A stretch of 46,558 nt of DNA from Candidatus Kuenenia stuttgartensis (GCA_945883745.1 CAMCYH010000009.1:1-46558); one strand, 5' to 3'; positions 26,828 to 35,571 are shown, counted from the stretch's first letter. Numbers and translations are program-made. Notes: a model not told the origin generated them from the sequence alone.

Positions 26828-26907
26828 GGCAGCTGAAGCCGATATGCCGCCGGGCATCCTCGCCGGCCCGCTTGCCGCTCCGTCGCACACCGCCGACAAT
26901 TCGCGGC

Positions 26908-27840
26908 ATGGAAACCGACTTCGTCGACTGGCTCTTGCCGCGGCTCCCGTCGCACCCCCGGCTGGAGGTGCCTGCGGGGGATGATGCCGCCGTGCTCCGC
27001 TCGCCGGCGATGCGACGCACCGTGGTGACGGTCGACATGCTCACCGAGGGCGTCGACTTTATTGTCGGCTCCGACTGCACACCCCGGGAGGTGGGCCACA
27101 AGGCTTTGGCGGTGAACCTGAGCGACCTGGCTGCCATGGCCGCCCGACCGGAGGCGGCGGTCGTGGCCGTCTGCCTCCCCCGCACGGCCAGCGTCTCGCT
27201 CGCCGAGGGTCTCCACGAAGGCCTCGCCACCCTCGCGCTGGAATACGACGTGGCTCTCGCCGGCGGCGACACCAACGCCTGGGATGGCCCGCTCGTCATC
27301 AGCGTGACGGCGCTGGGCAGTGTGCCGCCGGGGCAGGCCTGGCGGCGGGACGGCGCCCGCGCCGGTGACCGGATTGTGGTCACCGGCCCTTGTGGCGGCA
27401 GCCTGCTCGGTCGGCACCTTCGGGTAATGCCCCGCTGCCGCGAAGCCGTGGAGATCGCCGAGCGGTTTGCCGTGCACGCAGCGATCGATATTAGCGACGG
27501 CCTGTCGCTCGATCTCTCCCGAATGATGACCGCCAGCAAAGCCGGCTGCCTTCTCGATCTGGCGGAAGTGCCCATCCATGACGACGCCGTCACCATGAGC
27601 CGCCGCCAGGGCGACGGTCGCACCCCACTCGATCATGCACTCGCCGATGGCGAGGATTTCGAGCTACTCCTGGCGATGCCGCCTGACGACGCCCAGAGGC
27701 TCGTCGCTGACCCGCCCGCCGGTCTCGCGCCGGCGGTGATCGGCGAGGTGATCGGAGGGCCGGGCCTCTTTGCCGTCGATGCCAAGGGCGAGTGGCAGCC
27801 GCTTGCCCCCCGAGGATTCATTCATGACTTCGGCGGCTGA
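26908..27840 (+). CDS. thiL: Thiamine-monophosphate kinase ThiL
   Basis: ThiL phosphorylates thiamine monophosphate to thiamine diphosphate with ATP, the last step of vitamin B1 cofactor synthesis. The 310-residue protein shows PAGDDAAVL at about residue 22, VTVDMLTEGVDF, the nucleotide loop HKALAVNLSDLAAMAARP, LAGGDT, IDISDGLSLDL and the late GEDFELL motif, all in family order. The ATG at 26908 begins the conserved DFVDWL region. Its last 17 bases overlap the start of tsaE, so the two genes are coupled. Confidence 0.95.
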   Translation: METDFVDWLLPRLPSHPRLEVPAGDDAAVLRSPAMRRTVVTVDMLTEGVDFIVGSDCTPREVGHKALAVNLSDLAAMAARPEAAVVAVCLPRTASVSLAEGLHEGLATLALEYDVALAGGDTNAWDGPLVISVTALGSVPPGQAWRRDGARAGDRIVVTGPCGGSLLGRHLRVMPRCREAVEIAERFAVHAAIDISDGLSLDLSRMMTASKAGCLLDLAEVPIHDDAVTMSRRQGDGRTPLDHALADGEDFELLLAMPPDDAQRLVADPPAGLAPAVIGEVIGGPGLFAVDAKGEWQPLAPRGFIHDFGG

Positions 27841-28345
27841 ATCTCCTGCGGCGGCGATCACCATTGCCAACGAGGCTGCGCTGGGAGGCGTTGCCACGCG
27901 TCTCGCAGCCTGCCTGCCCGCCCATGCCTTTGTTGCGCTCCATGGCGACCTCGGTGCCGGAAAGACGACATTCGTGAAGGCCGTGGCGGCGGCTGTCGGC
28001 ATTGATCCGACGGAGGTCGTAAGCCCCACGTTTGGCCTCATCCATCTCCACGATGCACCGGCAGCCAGCCCCCCAGTCCATATCGTGCATGCCGATCTCT
28101 ATCGGCTCAGCGGTCTCGACGACCTCCGTGAGATCGGCTGGGACGATGCCACGGCGGCCCGCCGGCACGCCCGCGTCTGGACGTTTGTGGAGTGGCCGGA
28201 ACGAATCGCAGAGGCCCTGCCGGCCGATCGCCTCGACCTCGACATCGCCATCACCTCCGAAACTGGCCGTCGGCTCACGTTTACCGGCTCCGGCTTCATG
28301 CACGCGGCGATCGTGTCTGCCATGCAGCACAGCGAAGCGGTATGA
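27824..28345 (+). CDS. tsaE: tRNA threonylcarbamoyladenosine biosynthesis ATPase TsaE
   Basis: TsaE is the ATPase of the TsaB-TsaD-TsaE complex that makes t6A37 in ANN-decoding tRNAs. The 173-residue protein has Walker A GDLGAGKTT at 41-49, the motif VVSPTFGLIHLH and HADLYRL, and the Walker-B-like WTFVEWPERI. The start at 27824 lies inside the end of thiL (17-base overlap). It is slightly longer than many homologues at the C-terminus. TsaB and TsaD are not in this window. Confidence 0.93.
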   Translation: MTSAAESPAAAITIANEAALGGVATRLAACLPAHAFVALHGDLGAGKTTFVKAVAAAVGIDPTEVVSPTFGLIHLHDAPAASPPVHIVHADLYRLSGLDDLREIGWDDATAARRHARVWTFVEWPERIAEALPADRLDLDIAITSETGRRLTFTGSGFMHAAIVSAMQHSEAV

Positions 28346-28381
28346 TCGCGTCTCAGTTCGGCACCTTCCCTCGTCCCTGTG

Positions 28382-28930
28382 ATGAGATCTCCCATGCGGC
28401 TCGCCCCTGCCACCTCGCTCCTGTGCGTTATCGACATCCAGGAAAAGCTCCTCGCTGCGATGCCCGCCAGCGAACAGGTTGTCTCGCGATCCGTGCGGCT
28501 GACGACGGCCGCCGAACTTCTCGGCGTGCCGACGATCCTCACCGAGCAATATCCAAAGGGTCTTGGCCGCACGCCGCAGGCCCTAGCCGACACCCTGCCA
28601 CCAGCGATTGAGAAGAAGAGCTTCAGTTGCTGCGGCTGCCAGTCCTTCGAGCAGGCGATTCCGGCCGCGACCGCAGCGGTCATCCTCTGCGGCCTCGAGA
28701 CCCATGTCTGCATCACGCAGACCGCTCTCGATCTGCTCGCCGCCGGCTACGGGGTATTCATCGCCGTCGACGCGGTGTCTTCACGTCACTCCCTCGATCA
28801 CGACATCGGCCTGCGGCGGCTCGAAGCAGCCGGAGCGATCCTGACGACGACCGAGGCGATTCTGTTCGAGTGGTGCCGCTCCGCCGACCACGCAGCGTTT
28901 CAAGCCATCCGCAAACTCGTAATCGAGTGA
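28382..28930 (+). CDS. Isochorismatase-like cysteine hydrolase
   Basis: The 182-residue protein has the isochorismatase-fold hydrolase triad: Asp18 (CVIDIQEKL), Lys79 (EKKSFS) and Cys110 (GLETHVCITQTALDL), with the expected order and spacing. It resembles the YcaC-like cytoplasmic hydrolases; the substrate is unknown. An unusual cluster FSCCGCQSF follows the lysine. The start is uncertain between ATG 28382 and ATG 28394; no clear Shine-Dalgarno sequence is seen. It lies 36 bases after tsaE and ends before a large hairpin shared with the convergent ftsQ-like gene. Confidence 0.85.
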   Translation: MRSPMRLAPATSLLCVIDIQEKLLAAMPASEQVVSRSVRLTTAAELLGVPTILTEQYPKGLGRTPQALADTLPPAIEKKSFSCCGCQSFEQAIPAATAAVILCGLETHVCITQTALDLLAAGYGVFIAVDAVSSRHSLDHDIGLRRLEAAGAILTTTEAILFEWCRSADHAAFQAIRKLVIE

Positions 28931-28978
28931 TCGCGTGCCATAAAAGCTGGACACCACCTCACACCAGACCGTGAAGCT

Positions 28979-29046
28979 GGGGGCGGGTGAGGTCGAGGCG
29001 AGTATGCGTATCCTCGCATCCCGAAGCCGAGGCCTCACCCGCCCCC
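28979..29046. terminator. Large hairpin, probable bidirectional terminator
   Basis: A perfect 14-base inverted repeat (GGGGGCGGGTGAGG at 28979-28992 and its complement at 29033-29046) brackets a 40-base loop. The loop holds a second small hairpin (GCGAG at 28999, CTCGC at 29013). A T-rich run follows on the plus strand. It lies between two convergent genes and probably ends both transcripts. Confidence 0.65.
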
Positions 29047-29067
29047 GGCGTTTTCTTCGGTGGCGTG

Positions 29068-29940
29068 CTACTCCGGAATCGTGACGGGCTGACCATCGTC
29101 TGACGAAGCCGTCGTCAGGTCGACCTCACCCTCGACCTCACCAAGCGACTGCAGCCGCGCCACCTTGGCCGCCGCCGATGGTTCACCGGCAACCTCGCGA
29201 CCCGGCGCGGACCCAAACCGGATCGTGCCGCCCGCATCATCCACCAACACCCACGCCCGTCTCCCTTGCTCAGCGGTCGCGCGGCATTCGACGAGGCTGA
29301 GATCTTTCCACTCCGGCCCGATCACCACGGCGAGGGCCGCCGCCTCCTCGACGACCGAATCCCCCCACGGCGATCCCTCCGGGCCCTGCGGGCTCGTCCC
29401 CACGCCGACGATCCGCGGATAGCGGGCAGCGTCTTCCGCGGTGAAGTCGGCGCTGGGCAGCACCACACCGTCGGCGTCGATCGCCAGCAGTCCGCCCGTC
29501 ACGCTCACCATCGCGACCGGCTCCCGACAGACCACTTCCACGATGGCCCGGGCCGGGTGGTCAAGGTCGACCCGCACCACGCTGCGCACCCAGGGATGCA
29601 TGTCGAAGGCTCGGGCCAGCCGCCGCGGCAATTCGGGGTCATCCAGCGGAAGCCGGCTGTCGAGGCTCGCATTTCGCAGGGCCTCACCCTTGAGATCGGC
29701 CCGCACCCAGGGAGCGAGCCCGGTTACCTCGATCGTCGTAGGCTCGAGCACATACCCACTGTCTGACCGCACATCGTCGCTCACCCGCGACCAGAGCGCA
29801 AGGCCGCCCGCCACCGCCGCAGCCGCCACGGCGATTGCTCCCCAGCCCGCTTGTCGGCCGGCAAAGAGGGCTGTCCACATGCCGCCGCGCGGCGCAGTCG
29901 GCTCGGATGCCCGGCGGGAAATACCATCTCGACCGCCCAT
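29068..29940 (-). CDS. ftsQ: FtsQ/DivIB-like cell-division protein
   Basis: FtsQ-type proteins are single-pass membrane proteins that scaffold the divisome. This 290-residue protein has a short cytoplasmic N-terminus, one membrane segment (about 33-50, WGAIAVAAAAVAGGLALW) and a POTRA-like region with MHPWVRSVVRVDLDHPARAIVEVVCREPVAMV. The typical FtsQ beta domain with LLAIDADGVVL follows. The family match is recognisable by layout and by location after murB, but overall sequence is divergent, so the symbol is tentative. Planctomycetes lack FtsZ in most lineages, which makes a retained FtsQ-like protein notable. Confidence 0.75.
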   Translation of the reverse strand: MGGRDGISRRASEPTAPRGGMWTALFAGRQAGWGAIAVAAAAVAGGLALWSRVSDDVRSDSGYVLEPTTIEVTGLAPWVRADLKGEALRNASLDSRLPLDDPELPRRLARAFDMHPWVRSVVRVDLDHPARAIVEVVCREPVAMVSVTGGLLAIDADGVVLPSADFTAEDAARYPRIVGVGTSPQGPEGSPWGDSVVEEAAALAVVIGPEWKDLSLVECRATAEQGRRAWVLVDDAGGTIRFGSAPGREVAGEPSAAAKVARLQSLGEVEGEVDLTTASSDDGQPVTIPE

Positions 29941-30005
29941 CCGTCACGCCCCTCGCTCTTGAGAGCACCGTTGCAGCCTCGAGCCGCAACTCATCCTCAC
30001 CCTGC

Positions 30006-30914
30006 TCACCACACCTCGATGAGTGGCGTCAACTCCACACCCAGCTTGTCGCGCACCGCCGACCGGACACGTTCCACCAAACCACGGACATCATCGCTCA
30101 AGCACCCCGCTCCGGCCACGACATAGTTGGCATGAGGTCCGTAGACCGAGGCCGCACCGACCCGCATGTCACGGCCACCAGCCTGCTCGATCAGTGATTC
30201 GGCCGTCGTGCCGAGAGGATCCTTGAACATCATCGCCACGGCGCGAGTGCCCGATGGCTGCTCCGACCGCTCCACAATCCACTGCTTCTGCATTCGCTTC
30301 GTCAGGAGGTCGGGGCTTTCCTCGTCGAGTTCGAACCGGCAGGCGATCACCAGCACGTCGTCAAGATTGCTCCAGCGTGATTGAAACGCGAGTGCACTCC
30401 CCTGCCGGATCTCGATCGTGCCGTCGGCCAGCATCACCGTCACCGCGCTGACGCGAGCCCCCACGTCGCCCCCGCGGCTCCCGGCGTTGCCCACCACGGC
30501 GCCTCCCACCGTGCCCGGAATGCCGACGAGCATTTCCAACCCGGCGAGCCCTGCCTGCACGGCCGCTGACACCACATGCACAAGCTTGGCTCCCGCGCCG
30601 GCGGTGATCGCCGGCTTTTCAACGGCGATCGTGCAGAATGCCGGCGCAGACAGTCGCACCACCATGCCAGGATATCCAGCCGACGAGACGAGGATGTTGG
30701 AGCCACCGCCGACTACCCGCAATGAAATGCCTCGCTCATGGCACCGGCGAGCGATCCGAGCGAGGGCATCAACGTCGACGGGCTCACAGAAATAGCCGGC
30801 GGCCCCACCGATTCCCAACCAGGTATGGGGGGCGAGCGGCTCACGACTGGCCACGGCAATGCCGAGGTCATCGAAGGGCGTACCGCTGGACGCTGACTCT
30901 GAGCCGGCTGCCAT
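30006..30914 (-). CDS. murB: UDP-N-acetylenolpyruvoylglucosamine reductase MurB
   Basis: MurB uses FAD and NADPH to reduce enolpyruvyl-UDP-GlcNAc to UDP-MurNAc. The 302-residue protein shows the FAD-binding HTWLGIGG and RVVGGGSNILVSSAGYPGMVVRL, the motif GLEMLVGIPGTVGGAVVGNAGSRGGD, the region FKDPLGTTAESLIEQAGGRDMRVGAASVYGPHANYVV, and the catalytic Glu in TPLIEVW. It looks like a short type II enzyme. The ATG at 30914 fits the family start. It sits between a MurE-like ligase and an ftsQ-like gene, a reduced version of the mur-fts cluster. Confidence 0.95.
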   Translation of the reverse strand: MAAGSESASSGTPFDDLGIAVASREPLAPHTWLGIGGAAGYFCEPVDVDALARIARRCHERGISLRVVGGGSNILVSSAGYPGMVVRLSAPAFCTIAVEKPAITAGAGAKLVHVVSAAVQAGLAGLEMLVGIPGTVGGAVVGNAGSRGGDVGARVSAVTVMLADGTIEIRQGSALAFQSRWSNLDDVLVIACRFELDEESPDLLTKRMQKQWIVERSEQPSGTRAVAMMFKDPLGTTAESLIEQAGGRDMRVGAASVYGPHANYVVAGAGCLSDDVRGLVERVRSAVRDKLGVELTPLIEVW

Positions 30915-31072
30915 GATGAACGCTTCCCGAACTGCGGAAACTAAGGACAAATGTGAAACGGCCGTGGCGCACCCGGCTTGCGCGGGCTCCGCCACCGAGG
31001 GAAATTGTGCCGCAGCGGCCGGATCGCGTCTATCCGGTTTTGTGACGGTGCTCCCTCACACGGGGCGATGGC

Positions 31073-32557
31073 TCAGGCAGCACGGCGGCCCGCTGGCTGC
31101 CGCGGCGGGTGGGCCAGTTGCAGCCAGCCATCAACCACATCGACGAGCCCAAGCTCTCCACTCTCGGGATCACCTGAGGGCGAAGCCTCCCTCAGCGCAT
31201 CACCAAGCACGAGAAGACAGTCGCCGGCACCGAGCCCGGCCAGCGTCCGATCGATGCGGGCGTAGGCGGCCACGACACTGTCGCCGGCGTCTTCTGAGGC
31301 GATGTTGGCCGGCGCGATGAGGCAGTCATCGCACCACTTTGCCGACCGGATCACGAACCGGCCCAGTCCTCCGAGTGCATCAGCGATGCCCTCCTCGGCA
31401 AGAACCACCAGCCGGCCTGGGGTGAGCCTCCGCAGGCTGGCCAGCGTCGATGCCAGCGCGTGGCCCGACGTCGGCAGGTCGAGAAAGGCCGCGAAGTCCT
31501 GGCCACGGTCAAGTCGCTCCACGCGGCCCGAGACACACCCGGCCGACTCGATGCCGCGGGCAATCCGCTCCAGGGGCACTCGCCCGCGGATACCGACCGC
31601 AGCGGCCAGCAATGCGTTCCTCACAAACGATGCCACGGGTGGGGCCACCGCCACCGGGATCGTGTGACCGCCCGCATGCATCAGAAAAGTCTGGCCAAAC
31701 AGGCTCCGCTCGATCGGAGTGGCGGTCAGGTCGCCGGCATGGAGTCCGACCGTGATCGTGCCGGCCGCAGGCCGCTCCGTGGAGCACCGCGTGACGAATC
31801 GCTGCAGTCGCTCGTCGTCGCCGTTGACGATCAGGCAGCCATCATCGGACAGGCTGTCGAGAATCCGCGCCTTGATGTCATGGTAGGCCTCCTGCGACCC
31901 GTGCAGGTCGCGATGGGCGTCGGCCAGATTGGTCACCACGACCATGTCGCACTCCACACCGGCGAGTGCGTGGGCAGCGAGCATACGGCTCGACACCTCC
32001 ACCACGGCATGCGTGCAGCCGCTGGCCGCCAGTCGCTCGAGCCAGATGGCAAGGGCGGCGGCATCGTCAACGCCGCCCCGCTCGACGTCCATGCCGGAGG
32101 CATCGAGGCAGCCGAGGTCGGAAACCACGCCCACCCGTAGGCCGGCCTCGGCCAGCACCGCTGCTGTCAGCCAGACCGTCGTCGTTTTACCGCTGGTGCC
32201 GGTGATGGCAATCACCCGCAGCCGCCGGGCAGGGTCGCCGGCCAAGGCATGGCACAGACGGGCGTAGGCCCAATCCGTATTGGGCACGATCCCCAGAGGC
32301 AGGCCGCCAGTCGGCAGGACCGTTTCCGAAATGATGGCCGCGGCTCCGTTGGCGAGCGCGACTCGCGCCGCCTCATTGGCTTCGCCGATCGCACCTTCAC
32401 GAGCGATGAACACGTCTCCCGGGCCGCAGAGATCCGGGTCGTCGCAACACCGTCCGACAACAATCTCCGAACAGGCCAGGAAGCGGGCCTCGGGCACTAC
32501 ATCCGAGAGCCGGACTCCACCCTCACAATGCCATTCTTCACGATTCGATGTGTGCAT
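31073..32557 (-). CDS. MurE-like Mur ligase paralogue with altered catalytic motifs
   Basis: The 494-residue protein has the three-domain layout of Mur ligases. Walker A is GTSGKTTT at 120-127, the central domain keeps EVSS (but Arg191 where MurE has His), DLHGSQEAY and the lysine to be carbamylated (Lys229), and GRVERL opens the C-terminal domain. Where MurE has DYAHTPDAL it has DLPTSGHAL (360-368), the GGDRD motif is missing and DNPR is replaced by APAN (about 415-418). ATP and UDP-sugar binding look possible, but amino-acid addition as in MurE is doubtful. The ATG has AGGAGG five bases upstream. It heads the murB-ftsQ operon. Confidence 0.8.
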   Translation of the reverse strand: MHTSNREEWHCEGGVRLSDVVPEARFLACSEIVVGRCCDDPDLCGPGDVFIAREGAIGEANEAARVALANGAAAIISETVLPTGGLPLGIVPNTDWAYARLCHALAGDPARRLRVIAITGTSGKTTTVWLTAAVLAEAGLRVGVVSDLGCLDASGMDVERGGVDDAAALAIWLERLAASGCTHAVVEVSSRMLAAHALAGVECDMVVVTNLADAHRDLHGSQEAYHDIKARILDSLSDDGCLIVNGDDERLQRFVTRCSTERPAAGTITVGLHAGDLTATPIERSLFGQTFLMHAGGHTIPVAVAPPVASFVRNALLAAAVGIRGRVPLERIARGIESAGCVSGRVERLDRGQDFAAFLDLPTSGHALASTLASLRRLTPGRLVVLAEEGIADALGGLGRFVIRSAKWCDDCLIAPANIASEDAGDSVVAAYARIDRTLAGLGAGDCLLVLGDALREASPSGDPESGELGLVDVVDGWLQLAHPPRQPAGRRAA

Positions 32558-32579
32558 GACGGCCTCCTGCCGATGACGA

Positions 32580-32605
32580 ATCGCGGGTCATCCATGACCT
32601 GCGAT
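32580..32605. promoter_or_regulatory. 26-bp palindrome in the mur operon leader
   Basis: Arms ATCGCGGGTCAT and ATGACCTGCGAT flank a two-base centre, with 11 of 12 positions complementary. It begins about ten bases after the -10 box at 32614 and ends 23 bases before the ATG. It is an operator or leader-RNA hairpin candidate. Confidence 0.6.
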
Positions 32606-32613
32606 GGGGCGTC

Positions 32614-32641
32614 ATTGTGCGAGGGACTGCGAGACGGTCAA
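32614..32641 (-). promoter_or_regulatory. Promoter for the Mur ligase-murB-ftsQ operon
   Basis: On the minus strand TTGACC (32641-32636) is followed after 16 bases by CACAAT (32619-32614). It lies 57 bases before the start codon and fits a housekeeping sigma promoter. Confidence 0.6.
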
Positions 32642-32821
32642 CCCGTGATTGTGAGGCGATTTCGCTCCCCGGTGAGTCAACAGCGCTTTTTTACAAAATC
32701 GCCGCCGCAGCCTCTTCGCATTCTGCCAGGCCTTCGCTCTCAGGCACTGGTACCGCGGCGGCCTGTCGGCTGGCATCCTTGCCGTAGGCGGCCCCAGCCG
32801 AGAGCCGGTAGTGTAGCGGGC

Positions 32822-33691
32822 ATGCACGCCCCGCCCTGTCAGCCCGCATCATCCCGACCTGCTCTCTGGATCGGCAGCGCCGACACCGAAGAGTTGCGGC
32901 TGGCACGCGGATGGGTTCAGCCCGCGCTCTCCCGCTGGCAGACACCGCTCAGATTTTTCGGAAGCCCGGCAGAAGCTGCCGCTGCAGCCGCCCACGACCC
33001 AACCACTCCGCGGCTGGCGATTCTTGCCACCGATCGGCCAACACGCTGGACACGCGACGACGCCCTGATAGTGTCGCGAGCATGGCCGCTCATGCCCATC
33101 GTGTCGGTCGCTTCGAGCCTTGTAGAGGGCCGGCGAAGAAGCGGCCCACCCCTTGCCGGCATTGAGGAAGTGCCCTGGTATGACCTGCCCGGCCGGGTTG
33201 AAACGTGGTTTACCGGTTGGGATTCCGGCCGCGCCGGCACGCTCGCCACCCCAGCCGCCATTCGCCGCGACGAACGCCTGCTCGGGATCACGGCCGCCTG
33301 TCCAGGGAAGCCGCTCACGGTCTCAGTGGTGGCATCAACACCGATGGATGCTGACGGCCTCGCTGCGCTGGTGCCGTTCGCCGGCGGACTCGTTGGCACG
33401 ACGCGGTGCGGCCGTCCCCCACTCGACGAGCCGGCGGACGTCCTCGTCTGGGATGTCGGCTCCCTCACCGCCGATGCCCTCGGCTGGCTCGGCATCCTCG
33501 CGGCCAACCGCCTGCAGGTGTCAATCATTCTCGTGGAGTCGTTTCCCAGGGGTGATTCGGTACGGGCCGCCCTGGAGGCCGGTGCCAAGGCCGTGCTGGG
33601 GAAACCGCTCTCCGTGGAGGCCCTGATGGGCACGCTCCACCGCCTCAAGCCCGTAGCGGATGGCCTTGGTGAAGAACGAGTGCATTGCTAG
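32822..33691 (+). CDS. Uncharacterised protein with receiver-like C-terminal half
   Basis: I do not recognise this 289-residue protein. Residues about 15-110 contain LAILATDRPTRWTRDDALIVSRAWPLMPIVSVASSL, an alternating strand-helix pattern like a receiver fold, and the last 120 residues end VRAALEAGAKAVLGKPLSVEALMGTLHRL, which closely resembles the end of a response-regulator receiver (the K-P lysine step). The Asp-Asp pocket and a phospho-acceptor Asp are not obvious, though VLVWDVGSL sits near the right place. It may be a pseudo-receiver. The Shine-Dalgarno sequence is weak. It is divergent from the mur operon. Confidence 0.6.
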   Translation: MHAPPCQPASSRPALWIGSADTEELRLARGWVQPALSRWQTPLRFFGSPAEAAAAAAHDPTTPRLAILATDRPTRWTRDDALIVSRAWPLMPIVSVASSLVEGRRRSGPPLAGIEEVPWYDLPGRVETWFTGWDSGRAGTLATPAAIRRDERLLGITAACPGKPLTVSVVASTPMDADGLAALVPFAGGLVGTTRCGRPPLDEPADVLVWDVGSLTADALGWLGILAANRLQVSIILVESFPRGDSVRAALEAGAKAVLGKPLSVEALMGTLHRLKPVADGLGEERVHC

Positions 33692-33723
33692 CATCCCGTC
33701 CCCTCAGGAGCCGGCGGTCTGCG

Positions 33724-34611
33724 ATGCGTTGTCTACGATTTCTGCGCGTAAGCCTGCTTATCGTCTGCCTGCCGCTGAGCGGTGGCTGCCTGAGGGCCTG
33801 GCAGACCGCCCCCTGGCAGGCCGCTGCGGTGTCAAGCGGCGGCTCACTGGTCACAGCGGCCGCTGGCCTGCTGCCTGCCAGCGGTGACCTGCCAACCCGC
33901 AACGAGGTCGTCGCCGGACAGCTCGTCATCCATGCCGACTTCCCACTCGCTGAACAGCATCGGATGATCCGCGAACTGGAGTCGATGCGGACCGACGTCA
34001 GTCAGGATCTCGGCCTCCCCATCTCCGACGAGCCGGTGCATCTTTTCCTCTTTGAGAATGCGGGCCGCTATGAAACCTTCGTAGCCCGTCAGTTTCCCGG
34101 ATTTCCAGCACGGCGAGCCTTTTTTGTCGAGACCGATACGACTCTCTCGGTCTATGCCGCCTGGCAGGACCGCATTGCGGAAGACCTGCGGCATGAGACG
34201 ACTCACGGCTACGTCCATGCAGTCGTACCGACCGTGCCACTCTGGCTGGATGAGGGCATCGCCGAGTACTTCGAGCGGCCGCGGAGCGAAAGCGGAATGC
34301 ATGGCGAGCACGTCGCCCACCTGTGTGGCCGCCTCCTCGAGGGAACATGGCAGCCCAACCTCGATGCCTTGGAGGCACTCGCCGGCCCGGGCGACATGTC
34401 ACAGGATCACTACGCAGAAGCCTGGTGCTGGGTGCACTGGATGCTCCACACGACGCCGGAGCGGCGGGCGATTCTGCAGGATTACTTGGCCGATCTCCGT
34501 CGCGACGGGAAAACAGCACCGCTGCCGTTGCGGCTCGTCCGCACCGAGGGGTCGATGACCGCCTGCTCAGCAGCCGTGAAGGCCCACGTCGAATCGCTCG
34601 CCGCCGACTGA
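33724..34611 (+). CDS. DUF1570-like metallopeptidase lipoprotein
   Basis: This 295-residue protein has a lipoprotein-like signal sequence (FLRVSLLIVCLPLSGGC, Cys22). A gluzincin-type zinc site follows: His157-Glu-Thr-Thr-His161, with WLDEGIAEYF (Glu177) as the third-ligand helix. This resembles the DUF1570 family common in planctomycetes. It is probably tethered to an envelope membrane and may cleave peptides; the substrate is unknown. The ATG at 33724 is chosen because the signal peptide begins there; a TTG at 33685 would overlap the previous gene and add an arginine-rich lead. It follows the receiver-like gene by 32 bases and may be co-transcribed. Confidence 0.8.
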   Translation: MRCLRFLRVSLLIVCLPLSGGCLRAWQTAPWQAAAVSSGGSLVTAAAGLLPASGDLPTRNEVVAGQLVIHADFPLAEQHRMIRELESMRTDVSQDLGLPISDEPVHLFLFENAGRYETFVARQFPGFPARRAFFVETDTTLSVYAAWQDRIAEDLRHETTHGYVHAVVPTVPLWLDEGIAEYFERPRSESGMHGEHVAHLCGRLLEGTWQPNLDALEALAGPGDMSQDHYAEAWCWVHWMLHTTPERRAILQDYLADLRRDGKTAPLPLRLVRTEGSMTACSAAVKAHVESLAAD

Positions 34612-34617
34612 TGCACG

Positions 34618-35571
34618 TCATCCCGCCGGCTTGCGAAACACGATCCCATACTCGGCCGTTTCGAAACCGAGCGACTCGAAGAGAGCAAGTGCAGCCGAGT
34701 TACTCGTGGAGGCATGGGTCTCCATCAAGGAAACTCCTTCCTGCGCCAGGTCATGCATCGCCTCGGCCAGAAGATACTTGGCCAGCCCCTGCCGTCGCCG
34801 CTGTCCCTCGATCGCGACGTGCAAGAGCCCGGCGGCTGTCACGCCCCATGCCGCTGCCAGTGGCTGCATGTCCCAAAGCGACGCTGTCCCGAGCACTTCT
34901 TCGGAGTGATTTCGCAATTCATATCGCCGGAGGGCGATGCCGGTGGTCGTGGCTGCCTCCCACCACGTGCGGCGCGTAGGCTCGTCGATCACCCGCAACA
35001 CGGTGTTCCGGCGAATGGCCACCTGCAGCCGATTGATCGGTGGACGAAAGCCGGCCAGCCGCCGTCGCAGCACGGCGATCCGTTCTGCGACCTCGTATCC
35101 ACACTGCCGAAAGATTCCCTGCATGTCGGACGAGGAATCGAGGATGCCCGGCAGGTCGGACCCGCCATAAAGCCCCAGATAGAAACTCCGCATGTCGGCC
35201 GAGCCACCACCGAGGAGCGTCGTGGCGCCGCGACTTCGCAAATACGCCTCGCATCTCTCGAGGAGCCCGCGGCCGATCGCATCATGGTCGGCATGTGGCA
35301 CGACGGCCACGAACAGGGTGGTGCCCACGGTCGTGTCGATGCCGCCGTGATCAGTCGCAGGGCCAAAGGCAGCGTGTGCGAAACCGACGGCCCGCTCCCC
35401 GTCGAGGGCCACAATGAGGCCGTGGCGATCGAAGTAGGGCTTGGAGAACACCGCCGCCTCGAGGAGTGCCGATGTCATCGGCTGCATCGCTGCCGGCCCC
35501 AGATCAGCCGACCGCCAGACGTCGGCCAGCCGTGGCGGGTCATCATTGCGAAAGCAGCGAAACTCGATCAC
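34618..35571 (-). CDS. Tandem GNAT-fold N-acetyltransferase
   Basis: The 317-residue protein contains two GNAT-like halves. The first (about 1-150) has GRGLLERCEAYLRSRGATTLL, which keeps only part of the acetyl-CoA loop. The second (about 170-317) has the clear motif A region LLHVAIEGQRRRQGLAKYLLAEAMHDL and the motif B region THASTSNSAALALFESLGFE. The C-terminal half is thus probably the active one. The substrate is unknown. The GTG start overlaps the stop of the Rieske gene by four bases, so translation is coupled. It is convergent with the metallopeptidase gene, six bases apart. Confidence 0.85.
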   Translation of the reverse strand: MIEFRCFRNDDPPRLADVWRSADLGPAAMQPMTSALLEAAVFSKPYFDRHGLIVALDGERAVGFAHAAFGPATDHGGIDTTVGTTLFVAVVPHADHDAIGRGLLERCEAYLRSRGATTLLGGGSADMRSFYLGLYGGSDLPGILDSSSDMQGIFRQCGYEVAERIAVLRRRLAGFRPPINRLQVAIRRNTVLRVIDEPTRRTWWEAATTTGIALRRYELRNHSEEVLGTASLWDMQPLAAAWGVTAAGLLHVAIEGQRRRQGLAKYLLAEAMHDLAQEGVSLMETHASTSNSAALALFESLGFETAEYGIVFRKPAG

